Shown: in pieces, positions 23,015-31,454 of the stretch | How positions within the stretch are numbered: the stretch's first letter is position 1 | Layout: the number at the start of each line of letters is the position of its first letter | Position numbers and translations under genes: made by a program | The notes under the pieces: model-generated | Database searches by the model: none | Told to the model about the DNA's origin: nothing | What the model saw: only the letters and a program-made list of their open reading frames with translations | From: an uncultured Eisenbergiella sp. | Lineage (GTDB): Bacteria; Bacillota; Clostridia; Lachnospirales; Lachnospiraceae | NCBI GenBank assembly: GCA_947598825.1 | Contig: CANQFM010000018.1 | Location: forward strand, 1 to 49,759 | DNA length: 49,759 bases | Reading direction: 5' to 3'

Positions 23015-25666
23015 TTAATACCCCAGCAGCCCGTAATAAGGGATCACAAAGGAATTTTCATCCAGATTCTTTGCCTCCGGACTGTCTATCTTTTGTAAAA
23101 AGAATGTATCCGTCCGCACCTGGGCATCAATATATACCATGGTATACATATGCCGCAGAGAATTGCTCGGATCGCTCTTTGCCTTGGTTCGATTCAGTTC
23201 GATACAATCCGCTGTCCGCGCCAAAACTTTGGGCTGTTTTGATCCCTGCATCACATTTAAACACAGGAATACCCACAGGTAATCGTCATAACGGAACGCG
23301 GTCACGCCATGATTCGGTTTGCCGGTATGTCCTTTGATAATGATCCACGTCTCCCAGTTATCCTGTCTTTTTTTCAGATCCACCTTTTCACCGGATACAA
23401 GCTGCTTGAGATCGTTTGTCGTCTCGATCAGGGATACTACCGCCAACAGGGCCGCTTTGATCGCCGCCCTTCCAAGGGCGCCCAGGGGGAAGAGATTCGC
23501 TATCGCCCCGGCATCGGTTTTTAATGTCTTATTGGTAAAGGCAAACAGGGTATTAAAGACAAACTGGATCGTAAAGATCAGCGCCTTCGTCTTGGTGACA
23601 TTATCCCGGATATCTTTATCCCCCCAGATCACATACTCCACCTCGGCGCGGTAAAGCACGTTATCCTTCAATGGCATATCGCTCAGAGAAAGAGGATTGT
23701 CCTGTTTTTCACCTTTCTCATCCCGATCCACCGTATAATAGGAAAGCATTCCCATAATATATTCCGTAATGTATACGGCTTCCATACCTCCATGAAGCGC
23801 GCTGCCAAGGCCGCTGACAGCGGACAGCGCCGAATTGTCCGCATTCATCGCGTTGCGGGCGCTGTCGCTGACTTTTTTCCGGTTTTTCTTACTGGACATA
23901 TTGCCTTCGATCTTCTCTTCCTGGCTATCGCTTTCGCTTTCCCGCACGGCAAGCCACTGGGATGGAAGATCCTGCTGCCCCTTTTCGTATACGTCGATGT
24001 CCTCAATGTCATTCGAGGTGAACAGCGTCAGATACTCCTCCAGCATTTCCTTTAAATTGCCGTCCCACTTATCGCTTTCTTCTTTGCTTCTTTTCTTGTC
24101 TCCCTTTTCCTGATTGCACAGTTCTTCCCGAAGATAATGGACAAACTTTGTGTCTTCTAAATTGCCCGCTTTCTCTGTTGTGACACTGCTAAGCGGATGA
24201 TTATCCGCCCAGGACCACTGATTTCGCATCATGTCTGCCGCCGTGGTGGATAACTCCGCCTGCGTCCTGACAGAACCCGAGGCGCCTGCCGCCAAAGAAT
24301 CGATCAGGGATTTCGGATCTCTTTTTTCCGGGTGTTTTCCGCCAAACTTTGCCGCCACGGTTCCGCCGTTAAACACCATTGCGTCCAGTTCATTCTTTAT
24401 AGCCTCATAATACTTCTTGTTGGCGGCCAACATTTCATCAAATTCCTGTGTTTCATCCTTGGCAAAAAACGGGGCGTAATCCGCCGCCTGGGAAGACATT
24501 TCCGTTTTGGTATCCCCCTCCGGCATTTCACTGATGCTACCCTCCCAATCTTCGTACAGGCCCCTGCACTTTTCCAGTTCCTCCCTCATTTCTGCCATTT
24601 GTTCTTCGATCAATTCTGCGCTTTCATACCCCATATATACAAGATCATAGGTTTCATAGATCATATCCGCCGTCCGATCAGCCAGTTGGTCATATTCTTC
24701 TTTAATCTGAACGATTTGATCGGCCCACCACTCGGTGTTTGAATTATATTTGCTGATCTCGTTGGCGATTTCCTTGTATTCATCGGAATTGCTGTCCAGA
24801 TTACTGAGGAGACTGCTCGGGTTGCCCTGCATCCGTTCCTGAAGTTCCTCCATCTTGAGCAGGGATTCAAAGCCCTCGATCCCGCCGCTGCAGCCGTCCG
24901 CCAACTCGTTAAAGGATTTTAAAAGGCCCAGAGACACATCTTCTCTTGTCCCGCTAAAGTGATAATTTACCAGAGCGTCATAACCTGTGGCCAGAAGGCA
25001 CATCCGCGAATAATTGTCCTTTGTTTCCTGCATCTGCTTCCGGATCCCGGACGTCGAGGCTATACTTTTATATACTCCCGTATGAATATCTACCGACGAA
25101 AGCAAATTGTCGAACTTCTCCTGCATATCCTCCAGCTCGGACTCAAATTTTATCTGGCTGTCGATCGCTTCTTTTTCCTTGTCTATCCCCTCAAACTGCG
25201 CCACTTTATCCAGGATCGCACGGTTTACAAAGGTCACTGGGGCCCGATATTTCATATACTCCAGGATCTCCTGCTTCATGACCTCGGTTTCCCATATCTC
25301 CGTGTCGCTCATGGGACCCGCGTCAAAATGCTCTTCCATCAGTTCCAGTTGGATCAGCGCTTTGTTAAAATCCTTCTCCGTCAGCCCATTTGCGTTTAGG
25401 GTGGATTCAAAATAATCCTGCATATGGGCTTTCAGATCCTCTTCGCTTTCCGCCGTGGCGATCAGTCCATAAGCGTCGTTAAGGCTGGCGCTATATCCCG
25501 CCAGAGCGCCGTTCATCGCCAACTCTCCCGCCCCTGAAACCATGTTCCGACTGCCGTATATGCGCACGCCGTCCACGATCACTCCGCCGAACAACAGCGT
25601 AGGGATTAGAATGAGCGTCAGAAAGACCGATATGGCGCCGTCATGTTTTCTGCAAAAATCCAGCAT
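23015..25666 (-). CDS. Giant TadG-like protein (DUF5702 family)
   Basis: 883 aa. N-terminal helix (DGAISVFLTLILIPTLLFGG) after a short basic/polar start, then IVDGVRIYGSRNMVSGAGEL and LNDAYGLIA, phrases typical of clostridial DUF5702 proteins in Tad loci. Gly10 could be a prepilin-type cleavage point, but the +5 residue is Phe, not Glu. Long coiled-coil-like stretches (about 130-400), a polar middle, and a hydrophobic segment (about 690-760). Unlike proteobacterial TadG I see no MIDAS motif. Probably an external or tip component of the pilus. It lies 15 bp after the TadE gene. Confidence 0.75.
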   Translation of the reverse strand: MLDFCRKHDGAISVFLTLILIPTLLFGGVIVDGVRIYGSRNMVSGAGELAMNGALAGYSASLNDAYGLIATAESEEDLKAHMQDYFESTLNANGLTEKDFNKALIQLELMEEHFDAGPMSDTEIWETEVMKQEILEYMKYRAPVTFVNRAILDKVAQFEGIDKEKEAIDSQIKFESELEDMQEKFDNLLSSVDIHTGVYKSIASTSGIRKQMQETKDNYSRMCLLATGYDALVNYHFSGTREDVSLGLLKSFNELADGCSGGIEGFESLLKMEELQERMQGNPSSLLSNLDSNSDEYKEIANEISKYNSNTEWWADQIVQIKEEYDQLADRTADMIYETYDLVYMGYESAELIEEQMAEMREELEKCRGLYEDWEGSISEMPEGDTKTEMSSQAADYAPFFAKDETQEFDEMLAANKKYYEAIKNELDAMVFNGGTVAAKFGGKHPEKRDPKSLIDSLAAGASGSVRTQAELSTTAADMMRNQWSWADNHPLSSVTTEKAGNLEDTKFVHYLREELCNQEKGDKKRSKEESDKWDGNLKEMLEEYLTLFTSNDIEDIDVYEKGQQDLPSQWLAVRESESDSQEEKIEGNMSSKKNRKKVSDSARNAMNADNSALSAVSGLGSALHGGMEAVYITEYIMGMLSYYTVDRDEKGEKQDNPLSLSDMPLKDNVLYRAEVEYVIWGDKDIRDNVTKTKALIFTIQFVFNTLFAFTNKTLKTDAGAIANLFPLGALGRAAIKAALLAVVSLIETTNDLKQLVSGEKVDLKKRQDNWETWIIIKGHTGKPNHGVTAFRYDDYLWVFLCLNVMQGSKQPKVLARTADCIELNRTKAKSDPSNSLRHMYTMVYIDAQVRTDTFFLQKIDSPEAKNLDENSFVIPYYGLLGY

Positions 25667-25681
25667 CTTTTGTATCCTTTA

Positions 25682-26374
25682 TCAAAACAGAACGTCCCTC
25701 ACTTTTGTCAGGGCTTCTGTGATCTTTCCCAGTTGATCGCTGATTCCCAGCTTTTCACAGGCCAGAACCACCACGTCCACAGCCAGATCCGTATTGCGAA
25801 TGAACCCTGCCGGATTGACTGCCCTGCTGTAAGACCCCTGTTTCCAGGCAATGGTATCCTGCATTCCGAAAAACCGCAAAATGCCCGGCGTCCGTACCTC
25901 ATATTTCACCTCGGCACAGACACTGGTTCCGAAAAAACTCCGATGCAGTTCTACCTCCGTCTGAAACAGCCGACCGGCGGCCAGAACGGAAACCGTGTCC
26001 AACACTTTCTCCCCATAACTTCTGATATCTCCGTCATGGATCCAGGGGGTTCCCGTCAATTCCCGGTATAAGTTGACCAACGACTCATGATACGCCTTAT
26101 AATAGGCTTCTATTTCTTCCTGATCCGGCGGGCCGCTCCAATCAATATCCTTAGCGTCCAACGCATAACCGTTCCGGGCCAGCTTCGCATATCCCGGGCT
26201 GGATGCCATCAGACCTCCAGCGGCCGCCACCCGCTGCACCTGATAGAGCATGGCGGACTCCTGCAGCTTAAAAAGTCCCAGATACAACATCGCCGCAACT
26301 GTCAGAAGCACCATTGGAAAAATGATGACCGCCTCCACCATGACCGCGCCGGATTCCGATGTGTTCTTTTTCAT
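25682..26374 (-). CDS. tadE: TadE-like pseudopilin (first copy)
   Basis: 230 aa. MKKNTSESGAVMVEAVIIFP: Gly9 is followed by AVMVE with Glu at +5, then a hydrophobic helix, so it should be a substrate of the prepilin peptidase at 21701-22360. The middle (about 35-170) is typical TadE: YQVQRVAAAGG and a beta-rich body with CAEVKYEVRTPG. Two TadE-like genes flank the DUF5702 gene, the usual clostridial order. Confidence 0.78.
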   Translation of the reverse strand: MKKNTSESGAVMVEAVIIFPMVLLTVAAMLYLGLFKLQESAMLYQVQRVAAAGGLMASSPGYAKLARNGYALDAKDIDWSGPPDQEEIEAYYKAYHESLVNLYRELTGTPWIHDGDIRSYGEKVLDTVSVLAAGRLFQTEVELHRSFFGTSVCAEVKYEVRTPGILRFFGMQDTIAWKQGSYSRAVNPAGFIRNTDLAVDVVVLACEKLGISDQLGKITEALTKVRDVLF

Positions 26375-26428
26375 TATCGCTCCTGTTTTTCCTCTGTGAC
26401 GACCGACAGGCCGGTATAAGGTATTTTT

Positions 26429-26451
26429 CCGGCAGGCCGATGGCCTGCCGG
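26429..26451 (-). other. Perfect 10-bp hairpin between flp and tadE
   Basis: CCGGCAGGCC / GGCCTGCCGG with a 3-nt loop, 11 bp after the flp stop on the minus-strand mRNA. No U run follows in that direction, so it is more likely a 3' stabilising or partial-termination structure that raises pilin mRNA above the downstream genes than a full terminator. Confidence 0.65.
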
Positions 26452-26461
26452 CAGGTGTAAT

Positions 26462-26677
26462 TCATGAACTGATAAACGTTGTCAATTTACCAAATACAGT
26501 ATCAACCGCTGTTTTTAGCGAATCTCTGAAAAAACCAGCAATGAAAATAATGATCACAATAATCACAATCATGGACACAAAATTCGTATCCCCGTCCTCT
26601 TCCTCCAGCAGCCGCTGCAGCAACCGATTTGATTTCAAACGGTATTCGATTAATTTGTTGTCGATCCACATTCTCAT
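26462..26677 (-). CDS. flp: Flp-type (Flp1-like) type IVb pilin
   Basis: 71 aa. Hydrophilic leader (about 1-29, ending LEEEDG) then DTNFVSMIVIIVIIIFIAGF, the GDTN start and single hydrophobic helix of clostridial Flp1 pilins, and a short tail. Cleavage is expected after Gly29, giving a mature pilin of 42 residues. The usual Glu at +5 is Val. The leader is longer than in proteobacterial Flp. It is the main fibre subunit of the Tad pilus; placed between tadC and tadE, with a hairpin after it. Confidence 0.8.
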   Translation of the reverse strand: MRMWIDNKLIEYRLKSNRLLQRLLEEEDGDTNFVSMIVIIVIIIFIAGFFRDSLKTAVDTVFGKLTTFISS

Positions 26678-26722
26678 TTTGTTCTCCGCCTTTCTTTTTT
26701 CTTTGTTTTTTGAAACGATTTA

Positions 26723-27583
26723 TCATAACCCCCCGAGCAGAGGAGCCATAATCATAAACAAAATTCCCAGGAAGATCAAGGTGATCGGCCCCAGAAGCTT
26801 GGAATTTGCCTGCTCGCTCTTGCGCCGCACCAGATTTTTCTTCAGCTCCCACATTTCATCCGACATATCCTTTAAAAAGTAAGTCAAATCCCCGCTTCCC
26901 TTGGCCAGGCTCTGGGACACCATGGACGAAAATTTGCGCATTTCCTTTAAGCCGCAGCGCTCCGCAAAATTCGAGTATGCGACCGGCTCCGATACCCCGT
27001 TTTGCAATTCCGCCGTCGTCAACCGCATTTCCTCATACAGAACGCCCTCGCCGCCCTCTGCTACTTTGCTCCAGGCGCTGCGCAGCATCATCCCGGAGTT
27101 GACCAGCAGCGTGATCTTGGAAAGCACCTGGGGAAACTCCGCCAAAAGCTGTTCCCGCCTCGCCGTCAGCTTATCTTTAAAGGATTCGCTCAGATACCAG
27201 ACCAGAAGCCCCGCCAGCACGATTCCCAGAAACAAAAGCTGCAGACTGTTGCCCAAAATCGCCAGCATGAAAACCAGCGGCAGGATCGTCACCACATAGG
27301 TGGCCTGACCACCCACTAACACATAGTAGTAATATTCCGCGTACCGTCTCCCGTACACCTCCGACATTTCCTTGACTTTTTTTCTGGCACGGTCGGATTT
27401 CGTGTCGAACCGGATAAACTCCAGGATCTGAAAACCGATATAAAACATCTCGGCCATAGGGTACTGTTTTTGATCCAGCGTCTCCGTAATACCGGCGAAT
27501 TTCTGCTCATACCGCGCCGCCAGCCAGATCCAGAATACCGCCGCCACCGTAGCGGGGAACAAGAGGATTATCTGAAACGTCAT
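26723..27583 (-). CDS. tadC: TadC-like inner membrane platform protein (T2SS F family)
   Basis: 286 aa. Helices at the N-terminus (FQIILLFPATVAAVFWIWLA), a pair near the middle (VGGQATYVVTILPLVFMLAI and LQLLFLGIVLAGLLVWYLS) and one at the C-terminus (LLGPITLIFLGILFMIMAPL). The cytoplasmic stretch LLAEFPQVLSKITLLVNSGM is the GspF/TadC signature. Works with TadB as membrane base on which the TadA ATPase drives pilin assembly. GGGAG precedes the ATG; 30 bp from tadB. Confidence 0.87.
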   Translation of the reverse strand: MTFQIILLFPATVAAVFWIWLAARYEQKFAGITETLDQKQYPMAEMFYIGFQILEFIRFDTKSDRARKKVKEMSEVYGRRYAEYYYYVLVGGQATYVVTILPLVFMLAILGNSLQLLFLGIVLAGLLVWYLSESFKDKLTARREQLLAEFPQVLSKITLLVNSGMMLRSAWSKVAEGGEGVLYEEMRLTTAELQNGVSEPVAYSNFAERCGLKEMRKFSSMVSQSLAKGSGDLTYFLKDMSDEMWELKKNLVRRKSEQANSKLLGPITLIFLGILFMIMAPLLGGL

Positions 27584-27613
27584 CGTTTTTCTCCCAAGCG
27601 CACCAAAATATTT

Positions 27614-28438
27614 TTAAATCTTGATATCCGTAATTTTTCTGCCCAACAGATAGGCCCCCAGGAAAATCCCCAGTGAAGCCAGCTTGATCAGGACATTCAG
27701 CGGGGAATTTCCCACTGCTGTCATATCGCTTCCCAGTCCTTCCATACTGACAATAATGATCAGGGGCATGATCATCATGATATTTAATTCGTTCTTGTTG
27801 CCGGAAAGAAGCGTCTCAATTTCCATTTCAATTTCAATCTTATCATTGATGATATCCCTGGTCGCTGCGATGATATCCTGGATATTGGCGCCCTGTCTGA
27901 CGCTTACCTCAAAGACATCGGCAAAACTCTGCACATCTACCAGTTCGCTTCGATCTGCAAAGTCCTGCAGCAACACCTCAATATTGAGATTGCTGCGGAT
28001 CCCCAACAGGATCAGCGCCAGTTCCCTGGCAATATCCGCTTCCTCCCCGTAAATCTGAACCATATCGCTATAGGCATCCTCAAACGCTCCCTGCGTATTT
28101 TTCCCGGCGGAATAAGAGGATGTCAGGGATTCCAACATGTCCCTGAACTGAAACAAAAGGGCCTTCTTTCTCTTTTTACAAAGCCATTCCCCATAAAATC
28201 CCTGAATAAATATGCCTGCTGCCACTCCGCAGGTCACGCAGAACCAAATGCTCCTGAAAAAAAGAAAAACCACCAGGACAGCGGCTCCGAATCCCAGCAG
28301 GAAAGCAATGATATGTTCCTTGAGATCCATGCTGTAAACGTGATAATCCGTTCCCTGTCCCAAAATTCCCCGTTTGGGAATATATTGCTCTTTCTTTTTC
28401 TTTTTTTCTCCGGAAACCTTTTCTTTCCCCTTTTTCAT
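27614..28438 (-). CDS. tadB: TadB-like inner membrane platform protein (T2SS F family)
   Basis: 274 aa. Lys-rich start (KKKKKEQYIPKRG), two helices (IIAFLLGFGAAVLVVFLFF; IWFCVTCGVAAGIF), a T2SSF domain (about 105-235: LLFQFRDMLESLTSSYSAGK and DVFEVSVRQGANIQDII) and two C-terminal helices. Paralogue of TadC, with which it should form the membrane platform. 10 bp downstream of tadA. Confidence 0.88.
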   Translation of the reverse strand: MKKGKEKVSGEKKKKKEQYIPKRGILGQGTDYHVYSMDLKEHIIAFLLGFGAAVLVVFLFFRSIWFCVTCGVAAGIFIQGFYGEWLCKKRKKALLFQFRDMLESLTSSYSAGKNTQGAFEDAYSDMVQIYGEEADIARELALILLGIRSNLNIEVLLQDFADRSELVDVQSFADVFEVSVRQGANIQDIIAATRDIINDKIEIEMEIETLLSGNKNELNIMMIMPLIIIVSMEGLGSDMTAVGNSPLNVLIKLASLGIFLGAYLLGRKITDIKI

Positions 28439-28448
28439 TCCGTCATCC

Positions 28449-29675
28449 TCATATGTTCCCCCGATAGCCCATCAGCCTCAGCTTATGATCGTTACGAAAA
28501 GGATTTTTTGTCCTGGTCAGTTTCCCTCTTACCACTTCCAGCGTACTGGTCTCATCCTCAATAAACTCGTAAATCGGATTGAGCTGGATCTCCCCATTCT
28601 CGTATCCCAGAACTTCCGATATTTCCATGGTCTTCCTGCTTTTATCACGCAGACGGGACAAATGGATCAAAATATCCACAGCGGATGCGATCTGCTGTCT
28701 GACAGCGGCCAGCGGCAGTCCTTCTGCGCCCTGCAAGACCATTGTTTCCAGCCTGCTTAACATATCCCGATTGGAATTGGCATGACCGGTGGATAAAGAT
28801 CCGTCATGACCCGTATTCATGGCCTGCAGCATATCCAGGGCTTCCGCGCCTCTTACCTCTCCGACCACGATACGTTCCGGCCTCATTCTCAGCGCAGATT
28901 TGATCAGATCCTGAATGCTGATCCGGCCAACCCCTGCATTATTCGCATTTCTGGTTTCCAGGCTAACCAGATTTTCAATCCCGGCAATCTGCAGTTCTGC
29001 GGAATCCTCTATCGTAATGATCCTTTCATCTTTCGGGATAAAGTTGGTCACAGCGTTCAGGAAAGTAGTCTTGCCGCTGCCAGTGCCCCCACAGATAAAA
29101 ATGTTGTACTTTGCACGCACCAGAAGTTCGAGGACGCTTGCTACCTCAGGCGTGATAGAGCCATATTCCAGCAGCTTCTCCACAGTCATCGGATTTTTGG
29201 AAAATTTACGGATCGTTACGATCGGGCCTTTTAGGGAGATTGGAGGCATAACCACATTGACACGGGAGCCATCCGGCAGACGGGTATCTACGATCGGGTT
29301 AGCCTCGCTGACTTCCCGCCCTGCCAGCGCAACGATCTTGCGAATGATATCCACCAACTTCTCTTCGCTCTCAAACTGCGCGTCCAGCTTTTGCAGCCGA
29401 CCTGATTTTTCAATAAAAATGTCCTTGGCACCATTGATCATCACCTCAGTTATGTTATCGTCCTTGAGGATACTGTCCAACAGTCCAAACCCTCTGATCG
29501 AACTGAATACGGCATCCGCGATCTCCGCTTTTTCACCAATCGTCAGTCCTTCTCCACTGTATCTTCTTTCTACAGCGCCGACGATCCACTGATCCAGTTC
29601 CTCATCGGACATCGCGGCAAAATTTGCTTTTTCCAGTATCTCTGTTTTGATCTCATTGATCCATTCCGTTTTCAT
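28449..29675 (-). CDS. tadA: TadA/CpaF-family secretion ATPase
   Basis: 408 aa, close to the family length. N-terminal all-helical domain (about 1-65), then the CpaF core: Walker A GGTGSGKT (196-203), [10 protein letters not shown] (Asp box), [36 protein letters not shown] (Walker B region) and LSTGHANS (His box). It is the hexameric motor for pilin extrusion in the cytoplasm. Between the TadZ-like gene (30 bp) and tadB (10 bp). Confidence 0.94.
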   Translation of the reverse strand: MKTEWINEIKTEILEKANFAAMSDEELDQWIVGAVERRYSGEGLTIGEKAEIADAVFSSIRGFGLLDSILKDDNITEVMINGAKDIFIEKSGRLQKLDAQFESEEKLVDIIRKIVALAGREVSEANPIVDTRLPDGSRVNVVMPPISLKGPIVTIRKFSKNPMTVEKLLEYGSITPEVASVLELLVRAKYNIFICGGTGSGKTTFLNAVTNFIPKDERIITIEDSAELQIAGIENLVSLETRNANNAGVGRISIQDLIKSALRMRPERIVVGEVRGAEALDMLQAMNTGHDGSLSTGHANSNRDMLSRLETMVLQGAEGLPLAAVRQQIASAVDILIHLSRLRDKSRKTMEISEVLGYENGEIQLNPIYEFIEDETSTLEVVRGKLTRTKNPFRNDHKLRLMGYRGNI

Positions 29676-29705
29676 CGCTTTTTCCTATGATCCATTCGAT
29701 AGGTT

Positions 29706-30761
29706 TCAATCTGAAAAAACTCCCGATGCGGCCATTTTTTTCATAACCGTCTTTTTATCTTCCTCGGTATATTCCAAGCAATTTCCGGCTATACGCAACT
29801 GGCAGCCTGCCAAGGGCGTCACCTGACCATTTTTACACTTGTTATAAAAAATTCTCGCCTTGAACAGGATATGATCCTTCCCTTTTTTCTCCATAGCTTC
29901 CATATATTTCTGAAACTGCATCAGTTTGGAGCGAGACGTCTCTGTGCCATCGGCTACGACCCATATCCCGTCTGCCTCCTTCATACTTTCTGACAGCCAT
30001 TCCGAGGGATATCCGTCCATATCCAATACGATCTCGTCAAACAATCCGCAGCCTTTCAGCTCCTCCAGAAGGCGCTTCCATTCCTCCCGGGACATTTCCA
30101 ACAGGCTCAGGGGATTTTGTACTGGCGCATAAAAAAACAAGCCTTCCCGGGTTCTTCTGAGAGAACTTTCTATTTTCAGTCTCAAACTGCCCCTTCTGCT
30201 TTTTAAAGCATACAAAATATCATCCAATCCAAATTCGCCTTCGCCTTCAAAGACGCTGCTGCAATCTCCAAACACTTCCAGGTTCAGATATAAAACCTTT
30301 CTCCCCGCCGTATGACGCAGCGCGTAAGCACCGGAAACCGTGGACGCCCCCGTCCCGCCATGTATGGGGAAGAAAAGCTGTAGGCTTGCCCCCCGGCCCG
30401 CTTTTTCCGGATCCTCCGGATCGCGGTTGTCACCGGAAGCGTATAGTCCCAAAATCCTCTTATAAATAAGCTCAGCTTTCTGATATTTAAAGATCCTGAC
30501 TTTATCCCTGGATGCCGCATTGTTCTTTTCTTCACAAAGACAAGCTATGGACACTGATCCCCGCACCTGTAATGCTGTAGTGTCCGTTTCTTCATCGACC
30601 AGCAGGATATCCGCTCCATTGCGCGCAAGAAAATCTGACAGCGCGTCTATATCGGTAAAACGGCTGATCTCCACCTTGTCAAAATAATGGATATTAAAAA
30701 AATTAACCAAATGATTCGTATAGGAAATATCATGAGAGAATATAGATAATCTGATCTTCAT
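29706..30761 (-). CDS. tadZ: TadZ/CpaE-like atypical MinD-type ATPase
   Basis: 351 aa. N-terminal receiver-like domain without clear phospho-acceptor set (about 1-110: ISYTNHLVNFFNIHYFDKVE and GADILLVDEETD), then a MinD/ParA-like domain. The P-loop reads HGGTGASTVSG: both the signature Lys and the GK[ST] Lys are missing, as in other atypical TadZ proteins, so ATP use is uncertain. Further ATPase phrases are VLYLNLEVFGDC and EIVLDMDGYPSE. TadZ proteins mark the pole or site of pilus assembly. First gene of the locus, behind the divergent promoter at 30836-30886. Confidence 0.8.
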   Translation of the reverse strand: MKIRLSIFSHDISYTNHLVNFFNIHYFDKVEISRFTDIDALSDFLARNGADILLVDEETDTTALQVRGSVSIACLCEEKNNAASRDKVRIFKYQKAELIYKRILGLYASGDNRDPEDPEKAGRGASLQLFFPIHGGTGASTVSGAYALRHTAGRKVLYLNLEVFGDCSSVFEGEGEFGLDDILYALKSRRGSLRLKIESSLRRTREGLFFYAPVQNPLSLLEMSREEWKRLLEELKGCGLFDEIVLDMDGYPSEWLSESMKEADGIWVVADGTETSRSKLMQFQKYMEAMEKKGKDHILFKARIFYNKCKNGQVTPLAGCQLRIAGNCLEYTEEDKKTVMKKMAASGVFSD

Positions 30762-30835
30762 TTGAATCTCCCCCGTCAGGCGTACACCACAATTTCATCA
30801 ACATTCCGCCCAGATAATGTACAAACTCCACATAT

Positions 30836-30886
30836 ATCTTAAACCTCGAATCGAATATTGTCAATTCATTTCGCGTATTATATTAA
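30836..30886. promoter_or_regulatory. Overlapping divergent promoters of the Tad locus and xre
   Basis: Minus strand: TTGACA (30864-30859), 17 nt, TAAGAT (30841-30836), driving tadZ. Plus strand: TTGTCA (30858-30863), 17 nt, TATTAA (30881-30886), driving xre. The two -35 boxes share the same bases, so only one polymerase can bind at a time. The core ATTGTCAATTCATT is repeated near 2605 and 3988, and CGAA/TTCG half-sites flank it. XRE is the obvious candidate ligand. Confidence 0.65.
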
Positions 30887-30941
30887 ATCAAAATATTGCC
30901 CCCTTTTACAATAGTACCAAAACAGGAAAGGAGCTTGATTT

Positions 30942-31292
30942 ATGACATTTGGCCAAAGATTGAAAGAACTCATGGATGACAGAGAACTGACGCAGAAGCA
31001 GCTTGGGAAGGAACTGAATATCGCAGCAACAACATTGAACGGATATGCAAACGATTACCGTGAACCGGATTTCCAAACGCTGGTCATCCTTGCCAGATAT
31101 TTCCAGGTATCTACCGACTATCTTCTTGGCGTCTCAACCATTCCCAAAGCCGTCTATGGAATCAACAATGAACTCACACAGCGTCTTCTGCACTACTACA
31201 GTCAGTTGTCCCCAGATTTCCGCCCGCTGCTGGTCGATCAGGCCAAGCTTCTGGTAAAATACACCCAAACAGCAAAACGGGAGACGGACTGA
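30942..31292 (+). CDS. XRE-family helix-turn-helix regulator
   Basis: 116 aa. HTH_3 domain at about 3-62 (FGQRLKELMDDRELTQKQLG, then TTLNGYANDYREPDFQTL, ARYFQVSTDYLLG), followed by a short helical tail (about 70-116). AAAGGAG lies 8 nt before the ATG. It diverges from the Tad/signalling locus and is the most likely regulator of the shared dyad promoter motif, including its own promoter. No sensor domain, so activity may be set by concentration or a partner. Confidence 0.9.
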   Translation: MTFGQRLKELMDDRELTQKQLGKELNIAATTLNGYANDYREPDFQTLVILARYFQVSTDYLLGVSTIPKAVYGINNELTQRLLHYYSQLSPDFRPLLVDQAKLLVKYTQTAKRETD

Positions 31293-31385
31293 ATCCCGGA
31301 TCCAAAACGGGAAAAGGCGGCACAGCCGCAGAACAGGCCGCATGGCGCACAGGATGCAATAGAGGATTATGCACCCTGAGCCGTC

Positions 31386-31429
31386 AAAAAACCGGATCCG
31401 CCCTCTATCGGGAATGGATCCGGTTTTTT
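31386..31429. terminator. Bidirectional terminator between xre and the EamA gene
   Basis: AAAAAACCGGATCC (31386-31399) and GGATCCGGTTTTTT (31416-31429) form a perfect stem with A/T tracts on both sides, so it can end transcription of xre (plus) and of the convergent EamA gene (minus). Confidence 0.9.
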
Positions 31430-31454
31430 GATCAGACTGAATCAGCCCCTGCCC

